Part shown: positions 8,100 to 15,986 of the stretch, piece by piece
Layout: each line of letters begins with the position of its first letter
How positions within the stretch are numbered: position 1 is the first letter of the stretch
Assembly (NCBI RefSeq): GCF_042683565.1
Contig: NZ_JBHUJW010000005.1
Location: 1 to 64,000, forward strand
Source of the DNA: Brevibacillus sp042683565
GTDB taxonomy: Bacteria; Bacillota; Bacilli; Brevibacillales; Brevibacillaceae
Direction of reading: 5' to 3'
Length of the DNA stretch: 64,000 bases
The notes under the pieces: model-generated
Told to the model about the DNA's origin: nothing
The model's database searches: none
The model's input: only the letters and a program-made list of their open reading frames with translations
Translations under genes and position numbers: made by a program

Positions 8100-9443
8100 T
8101 TACTTTTTCATCAGGGCGTTCATCTGGGTCTCCATGTTTTTCGCTGCCTGCTCGGCTGTCTGCTGGCCGGCCAGCGCTTTCGATACCTCGATTTGGATGA
8201 TTTCCGAAATTTTCGGATAGATCGGCGTGGTCGGACGCGACACGGCTGCGCTTACGCCATCGACGAAGTCTTTGTTCGCAAACAGAGGGCTTGCTTTTTG
8301 CACTTCCGGATCATCGTAGTCAGGCAGGTAGGTCGGAGCCAGTCCGCCGTGAATCGCGGAAATTTTTTGGCCTTCGGGACCGGTCATGAACTTCAGGAAT
8401 TCCCACGCTTCTTTCGGATGCTTGGTGAACTTGTTGATACCGCCCATCCAGCCGCCGAGCGCAGCTGCCGAACCGGCATCGCCTGCAGGCAGTGGAGCGA
8501 TGGCGACCTTGTCTACGATTTTGGATTGGGACGCATCCTGGGCCAAGGCGAACTGATAAGGCCAGTTGCGCACGAAAGGAGATTGGCCTTCAATGAATGC
8601 CGTATGCGACTCGGGCTCCGTAAAGGTGGTGATGTTCGTAGGCACGAAGTCAGATTGAGCGATTTCCATCATTTTCTTCAAGCCTTTGATCGTGCCCGGG
8701 TTGTTCACCGCGACATTACCTTGCTCATCGAGAATTTTTCCGCCGTACGCTGCGCTGAACTCCACGAAGTTGCAGACGAGACCTTCATACTGCTTGGCCT
8801 GCATCAGGTAGCCGAACTTCGTGCCGCCCTGTCCTTTCAACGCTTTGGCCTGGGCGATCAGGTCATCCCACGTTTTGGGCGGCTCTTTGACCAGGTCTTT
8901 GCGGTAGAAGAGCAGGCCGGCATCGATGAACTTCGGCATGGTCCATTGCTGTCCGCCGAAGTTTCCGGCATTCATCGCGCCTTTGATGTACTTGGACGTG
9001 TCGATATTGTCCTGTTCGATCAAGCGGTCAAGCGGCAGGAGATAGCCTGCTTGCGCAAATTCGGCAGGCCAGATTACGTCGAGGTCAAAGACGTCGATCT
9101 CGGAAGACTGGGCGCTGAACATGGTGACGTACTGGTCGTGGCTTTGACCGGTGTCAGTAGGCATTTCACGCACTTCCACCTCGATGTCGGGATGGGCTGC
9201 CATGAATGCCTCTACCAGCTTTTTCGTCGAATCGGTGGAGTCTTTGCCGCGTGCGTAGACCAGCTTGACCTTTTCTGCGGCTGGCGAGCCCGAATCGGTT
9301 TTCGGCGCTTCCGCAGCGGCGGGCGCGGCAGGCTGCGCGGGTGCCGGCGAGGCCGATTGCTGCGGGGCGCTCGAACACGCAGCCAGGGAGAGTAGCATGG
9401 ACATCGTCAGCCCAATGGATGTAAGCCCTTTTAATACTTTCAT
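8100..9443 (-). CDS. Extracellular sugar-binding lipoprotein (ABC transporter)
   Basis: A 447-residue family-1 solute-binding protein. A lipoprotein signal peptide ends in the lipobox LAAC with Cys at residue 23, followed by an Ala/Pro/Ser-rich linker to about residue 55 that tethers the domain to the membrane. The rest shows the usual CUT1 pattern, including ENPGTIKGLKK-like hinge regions and a C-terminal helix with KMETQMNALM-type spacing. It belongs to the operon with two permeases, a dehydrogenase and an isomerase, so a polyol, a glycoside or an oxidised sugar is a reasonable guess. The exact ligand is not visible. Confidence 0.92.
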   Translation of the reverse strand: MKVLKGLTSIGLTMSMLLSLAACSSAPQQSASPAPAQPAAPAAAEAPKTDSGSPAAEKVKLVYARGKDSTDSTKKLVEAFMAAHPDIEVEVREMPTDTGQSHDQYVTMFSAQSSEIDVFDLDVIWPAEFAQAGYLLPLDRLIEQDNIDTSKYIKGAMNAGNFGGQQWTMPKFIDAGLLFYRKDLVKEPPKTWDDLIAQAKALKGQGGTKFGYLMQAKQYEGLVCNFVEFSAAYGGKILDEQGNVAVNNPGTIKGLKKMMEIAQSDFVPTNITTFTEPESHTAFIEGQSPFVRNWPYQFALAQDASQSKIVDKVAIAPLPAGDAGSAAALGGWMGGINKFTKHPKEAWEFLKFMTGPEGQKISAIHGGLAPTYLPDYDDPEVQKASPLFANKDFVDGVSAAVSRPTTPIYPKISEIIQIEVSKALAGQQTAEQAAKNMETQMNALMKK

Positions 9444-9504
9444 TTGATTTACCCCCTTAATTCAATTTTGCACGAGGCGGTCTTTTGCATGACGCCTCTG
9501 TACA

Positions 9505-10563
9505 TTACAATCTGACTGCCTCGCCCGACTGTGCGGAGGCGTAAATGGCTTCGATCAGCCGGTTGATGTACAACGCCTGCTCCGGCGTGCAAAGCGGCTC
9601 TGCCGTCCCTTCCAGAGAGTCGACGAAATTTTGAAACAGCTTTACCCGCTCTTTTTCCCGCCGTGGCTCGATCTTCGTCGTAGCCGGGCTGCCCTGCCAA
9701 TCTTGGTAAAGCGTGAGAGTGTCCTCCATCAGATTGAGCGACGTCCCTCCCTCTTGGCCGTAAAGATGCAGGAAAACGTTTTCCTTTTCGATATGGGAAG
9801 CCCAGCTCGCATCCAGTGTCAGCGTCATGCCGTTTTCAAACGTAATCATCGCCACAGCCATGTCTTCAACGTCAAACGTGCCGTTTTCATCACGCCGCCC
9901 CCATTCGGACAAGCCTTTCTTTCGCGGGCCGAACTGTGCGTACGTCTGCCCCAGCACAGACACCGGTTTCGGGTGGCCGACCAGCCACAGCGCGAGATCG
10001 AGCATATGTACCCCGATATCGATCAGCGGACCGCCTCCTGCCAGTTCCTTTTGCGTAAACCAGCTTCCCCAGCCCGGGATGCCGTTGCGCCGGACCCAGC
10101 CGGTCTTGACGTGATAGATTTGCCCGAGCTTTCCTTGATCCAGCAGCCCTTTGACGTATTGGGCTTCGCTGCGGAAGCGGTTGTTCTGGGCGATCATGAG
10201 CACTTTTCCTGCCTGCTTCGCGGCTTCGATCATGGCTTCTGCCTGCGGGACGTTCATGGCCATCGGCTTTTCGCACAGCGTATGCTTGCCTGCTGCCAGC
10301 GCCTGCATCGCAGTATCGGCGTGCAAGTAATTGGGCACGCAAATGACTACGGCGTCGATCTGCGGCTGAGCAAGCAACTCCCGGAAATCGCCGAAGACTT
10401 GGGGAATCCCGTGTCTGGCCGCGCGATTGGCTGCCATCTCCACTGCGACGTCAGCGATGGCGACCACTTCCGCCCTCAGCTCTTCCTTGATCGCCTCCAG
10501 ATGGGCCTCGGAAATTCCGCCTGCCCCGATGATTCCAATCTTCCATTTTCGATTGCTTGTCAT
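9505..10563 (-). CDS. Gfo/Idh/MocA-family oxidoreductase
   Basis: A 352-residue NAD(P)-dependent sugar or inositol-type dehydrogenase. It has an N-terminal Rossmann domain with GIIGAGGISEAH, the LCEKPMAMN motif containing the family EKP lysine, and a C-terminal alpha/beta substrate domain with DIGVHMLDLALW. The start is ATG 10563, with GGAGGG 5 nt before; an in-frame GTG at 10569 lies inside that site. It begins 10 nt after the isomerase-like gene, so coupled translation is likely. It probably oxidises or epimerises the sugar imported by this operon. Confidence 0.92.
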   Translation of the reverse strand: MTSNRKWKIGIIGAGGISEAHLEAIKEELRAEVVAIADVAVEMAANRAARHGIPQVFGDFRELLAQPQIDAVVICVPNYLHADTAMQALAAGKHTLCEKPMAMNVPQAEAMIEAAKQAGKVLMIAQNNRFRSEAQYVKGLLDQGKLGQIYHVKTGWVRRNGIPGWGSWFTQKELAGGGPLIDIGVHMLDLALWLVGHPKPVSVLGQTYAQFGPRKKGLSEWGRRDENGTFDVEDMAVAMITFENGMTLTLDASWASHIEKENVFLHLYGQEGGTSLNLMEDTLTLYQDWQGSPATTKIEPRREKERVKLFQNFVDSLEGTAEPLCTPEQALYINRLIEAIYASAQSGEAVRL

Positions 10564-10573
10564 GCTCACCCTC

Positions 10574-11542
10574 CTATACCCACCACAGATTGCTCACGGG
10601 CTCACGCAAAATGACCTGCTGCAGATTGTGGACCGCCCGCTGGAAGCCTTCCTCGATGCTCATGATGGCATCCTCGTGCTCGATGCTGACGACGTAATCG
10701 TAGCCCGTCATGCGCAAGGCGCTCATCATGTTGGCCCACGTCTGCTGGTCGTGCCCGTAGCCGACCGTGCGGAAATACCAGGCGCGCTCATTCAGATTGG
10801 CGTAGGAATTCATGTCGGTGAGCCCGTACATGTTGACCTTGTCCTGATCGATGTAGGTATCCTTCGCGTGAAAATGGTAGATGGCTTTTTCTTTGCCCAA
10901 AATCTTGATCGCGGCCACCGGATCGATTCCTTGCCACCACATATGGCTCGGGTCGAAGTTGGCGCCGATGCCTTCTCCTGCCAGCTCGCGGAGCTTGAGC
11001 AGCGTCCCCGGCGTATGGACGAGGAAGCCGCCGTGCATCTCCAACGCCACTTTTACGTGATGGGAGACTGCGTAGGCCGCCTGCTCCTTCCAGTACGGAA
11101 CCAGCTTGTTCTCCCACTGCCAGTTCAGCACATCCCGGTATTCATTGGGCCAGGGAGCTACCGGCCAGTTGGGAAAAACAGCCCCTTCGTGATCTCCTGC
11201 TGTTCCGGAGAAGCAGTTGACGACCGGAACTTCCAGCTGCTCGGCCAAACGTACCGTTTTGACGAAAATCTCATGCGACTCGCGGGCAAATTTTTTGTCG
11301 GGAGTCAACGGATTCCCGTGGCAACTGAGTGCGCTGATAATCAGGCCGCGATCCTCTACCGCCTTTTTGTAGGCGCGCAGCTTTTCCGGGTGATCCAGCA
11401 GCTCATCGACGTTGCAATGGGCGTCTCCGGGATAACCTCCCGTACCGATCTCCACTGCTTCCAAGCCTGACGCCTGCACATGGTCCAGCATTTCCTCGAA
11501 CGATTTTTCTCCGAATAATACGGTAAACACGCCAAGCTTCAC
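10574..11542 (-). CDS. Sugar phosphate isomerase/epimerase (TIM barrel, IolE-like)
   Basis: A 322-residue xylose-isomerase-like TIM barrel (AP endonuclease family 2). Typical metal-site stretches are visible: EIGTGGYPG, the Glu of ALEMHGGF, DPSHMWWQG with Asp and His, HFHAKDT, and the C-terminal SIEHED. The GTG start is preceded by AGGGGTG at 7 nt. Pairing with a Gfo/Idh enzyme is typical of inositol, ketosugar and glycoside catabolism. Known relatives include IolE, IolH and 3-keto-sugar isomerases; which of these it is cannot be decided. Confidence 0.88.
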   Translation of the reverse strand: MKLGVFTVLFGEKSFEEMLDHVQASGLEAVEIGTGGYPGDAHCNVDELLDHPEKLRAYKKAVEDRGLIISALSCHGNPLTPDKKFARESHEIFVKTVRLAEQLEVPVVNCFSGTAGDHEGAVFPNWPVAPWPNEYRDVLNWQWENKLVPYWKEQAAYAVSHHVKVALEMHGGFLVHTPGTLLKLRELAGEGIGANFDPSHMWWQGIDPVAAIKILGKEKAIYHFHAKDTYIDQDKVNMYGLTDMNSYANLNERAWYFRTVGYGHDQQTWANMMSALRMTGYDYVVSIEHEDAIMSIEEGFQRAVHNLQQVILREPVSNLWWV

Positions 11543-11600
11543 ACTTCTTCACCCCTTTTTTTGATTGTGCTTGTCGTTTATGTGAATGTCTTGGTGCCGC

Positions 11601-12605
11601 TTAGAGTATTGCCTTGACACTTTGTCGAATGACGAGGTCGTGGGGGACGATGCTCATTCTTTCGATCGGTTCGTTGCGCAGCTGTTGCAGCAGCTTCTCC
11701 CCTGCAGCTCGCCCGTACATGTACGGATCGTTGTGGACGGTGGTGAGCATAGGCCTGGCCAACGAGGCGATCTCCAGATTGTCAAAGCCCATGACAGACA
11801 CGTCATCCGGCACGCGAATCCCTTCGTCGTGCAAATAATTCAGAACCCCAACTGCCATGAGATCGGTTGCGACGAAGACGGCGGTCGGCGGCTCTTTTTC
11901 CTCGAAGATTCGCTTGACTGCTTCGTAGCCGCTCTTCGGCGTGAAGTCGCCCTCTGCCACGTAGCCGTCAGGAATGGGCAAGCCGTGCGCTCTCATCGCT
12001 TTTTGGTAGCCGCCCATCCGGTCCAGACCGCATGGCTGATCCCAGAACGGACCGGAAATGCAGGCGATGCGGCGATGTCCCTGCGAGATCAAATACGAAG
12101 TCGCGTCGTAGGACGCCTGCACATTATTGACGTTGACTGTCGGAATCTCGTAGCCGTGCAGATCGTGGCCCGTTACAACCAACGGCACCTGAATCTCATG
12201 CAACGACTGGGCGTGGCCTTCGAGAAAGTGAATGCTGGCCAAGATGACGCCGTCAATCTGTTTTTCCTTGAACAGCCGCAAATATTTCAGCTCTTTCTCG
12301 ACCGTCTCATCCGATATCGCCAAAAACATGCTGTAGTCGTATTCGCTGATCACGCTGTCGATGCCGTTGATGAGGCTGGAATAAAAGTTATTGGAGATAT
12401 CGGGAATCATGACGCCGATGATGCGGGTTTCTTTGTTTACCAGACTCCTTGCGATTGCATTGGGCTGAAAACCGGTTTCCTCGACCACTTTCATGACCTT
12501 TTCCCGCAGTTCGTGACGTACAGGCTTGGAGTTGTTCAACACTCTGGAGACGGTTGCGATGGATACGTTTGCTAGCTGCGCGATGTCTTTAATGGTAACT
12601 GCTAT
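11601..12605 (-). CDS. LacI-family regulator with a probable ATA (or ATC) start codon
   Basis: The reading frame encodes a full-length LacI-type repressor of 334 residues if it begins at ATA 12603-12605: AVTIKDIAQLANVS then IATVSRVLNN forms the N-terminal helix-turn-helix, followed by a periplasmic-binding-protein-like effector domain. No ATG, GTG or TTG exists between the upstream in-frame TGA and a GTG at 12540-12542, which would delete the helix-turn-helix. ATC 12606-12608 is another option, with AAAGAGAG 6 nt upstream. It is the first gene of the sugar operon, with an operator-like site upstream, so autoregulation of the whole operon is likely. Confidence 0.8.
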   Translation of the reverse strand: MAVTIKDIAQLANVSIATVSRVLNNSKPVRHELREKVMKVVEETGFQPNAIARSLVNKETRIIGVMIPDISNNFYSSLINGIDSVISEYDYSMFLAISDETVEKELKYLRLFKEKQIDGVILASIHFLEGHAQSLHEIQVPLVVTGHDLHGYEIPTVNVNNVQASYDATSYLISQGHRRIACISGPFWDQPCGLDRMGGYQKAMRAHGLPIPDGYVAEGDFTPKSGYEAVKRIFEEKEPPTAVFVATDLMAVGVLNYLHDEGIRVPDDVSVMGFDNLEIASLARPMLTTVHNDPYMYGRAAGEKLLQQLRNEPIERMSIVPHDLVIRQSVKAIL

Positions 12606-12631
12606 GATGGTTCACTCTCTTTCCCTCAATT

Positions 12632-12647
12632 AGGAAAACGGTTTCCT
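12632..12647. promoter_or_regulatory. LacI-type operator candidate
   Basis: AGGAAAACGGTTTCCT is a near-perfect inverted repeat with the central CG typical of LacI-family operators. It lies 27 nt upstream of the proposed regulator start, in the only clear promoter region of the operon. Confidence 0.65.
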
Positions 12648-12716
12648 ATTCACACCATACACTTGCCTATGCTTTTTGTCAATATTCAGTCAATTAATTT
12701 TCTCTGGAAAGCGAAA

Positions 12717-12766
12717 GAGCTGCATTCATTGATTACTCGTCAAACAAGCAATCGCGAATGCAGCTC
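12717..12766 (-). terminator. Terminator of yitT-like gene
   Basis: GAGCTGCATTC at the left pairs perfectly with GAATGCAGCTC at 12756-12766. On the minus strand it is followed by TTTCGCTTTCC, a weak T tract. Confidence 0.6.
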
Positions 12767-12803
12767 CCTGCCTGCAGGCGCACATTCCCCCTGCAAGATT
12801 GGC

Positions 12804-13673
12804 CTATCCAGCTCGAAAACCTTCTCCCAAAACTTCATGCGCCGGGCAAAGAATGACAAAGGCATCCGGGTCGATCGAGCGGACCATGATTTTCAGTCTG
12901 CTCACTTCGCTCTGGCTGACGACGGCCATCAGCACCTTGCGCTCGTCTCCCGTATAGCCGCCGGCTGCGTCCAGAAGGGTCAAGCCGCGGTCCAGATCGT
13001 ACAAGATCGCTTCCCGCACCGTGTCGATCTCGTTGGAAATGATATAGGCCACCTTCGACGTATTCCATCCCATTTGCACAATATCGATCGTCTTGCTGGT
13101 GACGAAAAGGGCGATCAAGGCAAACAGCGCTTTTTCCGGATCAAAGACAATTCCCGCAAGCAGGATGACCATACCGTCAAAGACCGCCACGCAGACCCCC
13201 AGGCTCAGCCCGGTGAACTTGTGGAGAATTTGCGATGCGATCGCAAAGCCGCCCGTGGAGCCTCTCCCCCGAAAGACGATGCCGATCCCCAGTCCGACGC
13301 CGATGCCTCCGTAAATGCTGGCGAGCAAAGGATTCGTTGTCAGCGGCTCCAGATGGCTTGTCAGCATGACGCAAAGCGGCAAAATGATCGAGCCTACCGC
13401 TGCCTTCAAGCTGTAATGCTTGTCAAAAAGCTTAAACCCGAGCAAAAACAGCGGAATGTTGCACGCCCATTGCACGACGGCAGGGGATAGGCCGAATACA
13501 CTATGCAAGATGGTCGATAGTCCGGCTACTCCCCCCGAAGCGATCTTGTTTGGATTGAGAAAGAGATTAAAGCTGGTTGCCAATACGAGCGATCCGGCCA
13601 ACAGCATGACGTACTCGAACGCTTTGCGCTGAGGGCTGTTCAACTGGATGGCTGCACGTCTTTTTCGCGCCAC
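12804..13673 (-). CDS. YitT-family membrane protein
   Basis: About 289 residues with five or six membrane helices in the N-terminal half (DUF161, e.g. LAGSLVLATSFNLFL and GGVAGLSTILHSVFG) and a soluble C-terminal DUF2179 domain with VSQSEVSRLKIMVRSIDP. This is the YitT family of Gram-positive bacteria, whose function is unsettled. An AGGAG 8 nt before the GTG at 13671-13673 makes this the best start. Upstream in-frame ATG (13691) and TTG (13706) have no good ribosome site. It is monocistronic and opposite in strand to the Fur-like gene. Confidence 0.88.
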   Translation of the reverse strand: MARKRRAAIQLNSPQRKAFEYVMLLAGSLVLATSFNLFLNPNKIASGGVAGLSTILHSVFGLSPAVVQWACNIPLFLLGFKLFDKHYSLKAAVGSIILPLCVMLTSHLEPLTTNPLLASIYGGIGVGLGIGIVFRGRGSTGGFAIASQILHKFTGLSLGVCVAVFDGMVILLAGIVFDPEKALFALIALFVTSKTIDIVQMGWNTSKVAYIISNEIDTVREAILYDLDRGLTLLDAAGGYTGDERKVLMAVVSQSEVSRLKIMVRSIDPDAFVILCPAHEVLGEGFRAG

Positions 13674-13951
13674 AAATTCCACTCCTGACATTTTCACGTA
13701 TACCAAAATCGCACATACACTACCACGTTTTGGGCCAAAAGGAAAGCCCTATTTTTTCACCTGTGGTAAACCTGTCCGAGCTTCCGCGCGCCTCCCCCAT
13801 CCCCACGCACCGGAACGAATCGGATGTCGCCCTTAGTCTTGCCAATCGCGCGGCATACCTGATCAGAGGGCGAAAATAAGGATTGACGGCAGGGGAAAAG
13901 AATACGATAATAACAATCATATAATAATTATTTCAAAAAAGAAGGTGACCT

Positions 13952-14251
13952 GTGTTGGAACGCCGCGACTTGAGTTTCACACAGCAGGTAAAGCATCTGG
14001 GCAAACGCTTGACGGTTCGACGGAGAGCGGTTTTGCTCTACATGCAGCATGCAACGACTGCCGCCACCGCCAAAGACGTGTATCACGCGTTAAAAATCGA
14101 TATGCCGAACATTACCCTTTCCACCGTATACACCTCCTTGCGATTTTTTGTAAAGATGGGCCTCCTCGAGGAGCAGATTCATCCAGACGCCTCGAACCGC
14201 TTTGTTTGCAAAGGCTCTGCACGAGACATCGATCTGAAGGAAGTCATGTAA
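13952..14251 (+). CDS. Shortened Fur/PerR-like winged-helix protein
   Basis: 99 residues matching the N-terminal DNA-binding half of Fur-family regulators (RRRAVLLYMQ, AKDVYHALK, STVYTSLRFFVKMGLLEE). The expected dimerisation and metal-binding domain is missing: after SNRF, where Fur proteins normally run into a His-rich metal site and CxxC knuckles, this protein reads VCKGSARDIDLKEVM and stops. That looks like an internal collapse keeping the end of the family's knuckle region. The GTG start follows GAAGGTG; TTG at 13955 is an alternative. The AT-rich upstream (13915-13935) contains a loose PerR-box-like TATAATAATTAT. It may bind DNA without metal sensing, or be decayed. Confidence 0.75.
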   Translation: MLERRDLSFTQQVKHLGKRLTVRRRAVLLYMQHATTAATAKDVYHALKIDMPNITLSTVYTSLRFFVKMGLLEEQIHPDASNRFVCKGSARDIDLKEVM

Positions 14252-14267
14252 GGACGTTCGTAAAGGA

Positions 14268-14305
14268 AAGAAGGCAGTCCCACTTACTGCGGGCTGCCTT
14301 CTTTT
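14268..14305 (+). terminator. Terminator of the Fur-like gene
   Basis: AAGAAGGCAG pairs with CTGCCTTCTT around a short loop and is followed by TTTTGCG. Confidence 0.8.
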
Positions 14306-14395
14306 GCGTATTCATACACCGCCTGCTGTATAATTTTTTCGCCCGAAAAACACATTATATAGTGGCAGTTCCACTACTACCAAGGAGGGTTCTCG

Positions 14396-14836
14396 ATGGC
14401 TTTGATCCCGTATGAACCGTTTCGCATGCTGGATTTCATGAGAAAAGATTTGGATCATTTCTTTGACACAGGTCTCGCCCCTCTGGGAACGCATGAAACC
14501 CGCTATGGGGTACCGCGCATTGACATTCACGAGTCCGAGACGGAAATCGTCGCATCGTGTGACATTCCCGGACTGGAAAAGAAGGAAGATGTGCACATTG
14601 ACATCGACAACAACGTCCTGACGATCAGCGGCACCATCCATCGCGCGAACGAAATCAAGAGTGAGCAAATGCACAGGCAGGAACGCTTCTTCGGCCGGTT
14701 CCAGCGTTCCGTCTCCCTGCCCTCCAGCGTCTCCGAGGAAGGCGTTCGGGCATCCTATAAAAATGGCGTGCTGGAAGTGCACATGCCGAAAATGCAGCCT
14801 TCCGCCAAAAAGAAAATCGACGTAGACTTCCACTGA
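14396..14836 (+). CDS. Small heat shock protein, Hsp20/alpha-crystallin family
   Basis: A 146-residue ATP-independent holdase. The N-terminal arm (1-45) precedes the alpha-crystallin domain (about 45-140) with DIHESETEIVASCDIPG, a LTISGTI strand and the family signature ASYKNGVLEVHMPK. The C-terminal tail is short (KKKIDVDFH) and lacks a clear IxI motif; IDVDF may replace it. The ribosome site AAGGAGG lies 9 nt upstream. It is monocistronic with its own terminator, and no CIRCE palindrome was seen upstream. Confidence 0.93.
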   Translation: MALIPYEPFRMLDFMRKDLDHFFDTGLAPLGTHETRYGVPRIDIHESETEIVASCDIPGLEKKEDVHIDIDNNVLTISGTIHRANEIKSEQMHRQERFFGRFQRSVSLPSSVSEEGVRASYKNGVLEVHMPKMQPSAKKKIDVDFH

Positions 14837-14843
14837 TGCCGCC

Positions 14844-14869
14844 ATGCTCTCCACCCGGAGGGCATTTTT
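14844..14869 (+). terminator. Terminator of the Hsp20 gene
   Basis: ATGCTCTCC pairs with GGAGGGCAT (one mismatch-type pair) around ACCC and is followed by TTTTTG. Confidence 0.75.
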
Positions 14870-14957
14870 GCTTTCTGCGGCAAGCAGGCGGCGAAATCAC
14901 CTGTGAAAAAGACGCTGCCCATCTGGACAGCGCCCTTTTTCCGATCCGCAATGCCGC

Positions 14958-15962
14958 TTATTTTGCCAACGGCCCCGCGCTGCTCGCGCTTCGGATGTCC
15001 TGCAGGGCAAGCGCTCCTGCCCCCAGCATACCGGCGTCAGCCCCGAGCGAGGCGCGGACGATCTGCGTCTTTTCGTGGCCCGCTTTCATTACGTGCCGCT
15101 CTACGCTCTGCCGCACCGGATCGAGCAGCAGATCGCCTGCCTCGGAGACCCCTCCGCCGATGACGACCATCTGCGGATTAAACAGGTTGATGACGAGCGC
15201 GACCGCCCATCCGGTCACCTCGCATACTTCCTTCCATACTTCGGCGGCGACCGGATCGCCCTGCAGCACAGCCTTTGCCACCGCATGGGCGGTCAGCTGT
15301 GCAAAATCTTTGCCTGCCAGCTGTACGAGCGGCAGCCTCTCGACCTCTTGGGTAATCTCTGCGAGTGCCCGCCGCAGCCTCTCCTTTGCCAGCCGGACGA
15401 TGCCTGCTGCCGAAGCCACCGTCTCCACGCAGCCGACCTTGCCGCAGTTGCAGACGGCGCTGTTTCCCGGAACCGTCACGTGACCCAGCTCGCCGGAAAT
15501 GCCAAAGGCGCCGCGCAGCAATTGCCCTTCGATAATATTGCCCATCCCGATCCCGGTGCCAATGGGAATAAACGTCATGTGCCGAACGCCCTTCCCTGCA
15601 CCGAACACCGCTTCCCCCAAGGTCGCCGTCCGCAGGTCATTTTCAAACGCGAGCGGCAGACGGATCGCCTCTGCCAGCGGCGTCCGCACGTCCACCTGCT
15701 TCAGGCCGAGATTGGGCGAGTGGATGGAAAAGCCGTTTGGACCATCGAACGGCCCGGGAAAGCCGACACCTACCGCCTCCACCGGGACATCCACACTGTT
15801 TTTCAACTCCTCCACCAAGGCCGCCATGCGCTCGATCACAAGGGGCAGGCTTTTGTGCAATCCCGTCTCCCTGCTTCCGCGAGCGATGATGCGCCCCGTC
15901 TCATCCAGCACGGCTCCTTTCATCGTCGTTCCGCCCACATCCAGACCGATTACGTGCCGCAT
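14958..15962 (-). CDS. ROK-family sugar kinase
   Basis: 334 residues. The N-terminal ATP-binding GLDVGGTTMKGAV motif, a mid-protein GIGMGNIIEG and GELGHVTV sugar site, and the ROK zinc motif CNCGKVGCVE (CxCGxxGCxE) are all intact, so it is a kinase rather than a ROK repressor; there is no N-terminal helix-turn-helix. It is the last gene of the DeoR-controlled operon, 24 nt after the PfkB kinase gene. It may phosphorylate glucose, an amino sugar or another hexose entering this pathway. Confidence 0.9.
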   Translation of the reverse strand: MRHVIGLDVGGTTMKGAVLDETGRIIARGSRETGLHKSLPLVIERMAALVEELKNSVDVPVEAVGVGFPGPFDGPNGFSIHSPNLGLKQVDVRTPLAEAIRLPLAFENDLRTATLGEAVFGAGKGVRHMTFIPIGTGIGMGNIIEGQLLRGAFGISGELGHVTVPGNSAVCNCGKVGCVETVASAAGIVRLAKERLRRALAEITQEVERLPLVQLAGKDFAQLTAHAVAKAVLQGDPVAAEVWKEVCEVTGWAVALVINLFNPQMVVIGGGVSEAGDLLLDPVRQSVERHVMKAGHEKTQIVRASLGADAGMLGAGALALQDIRSASSAGPLAK

Positions 15963-15986
15963 AGTCCAGCCTCCTTCCTGTACTTC

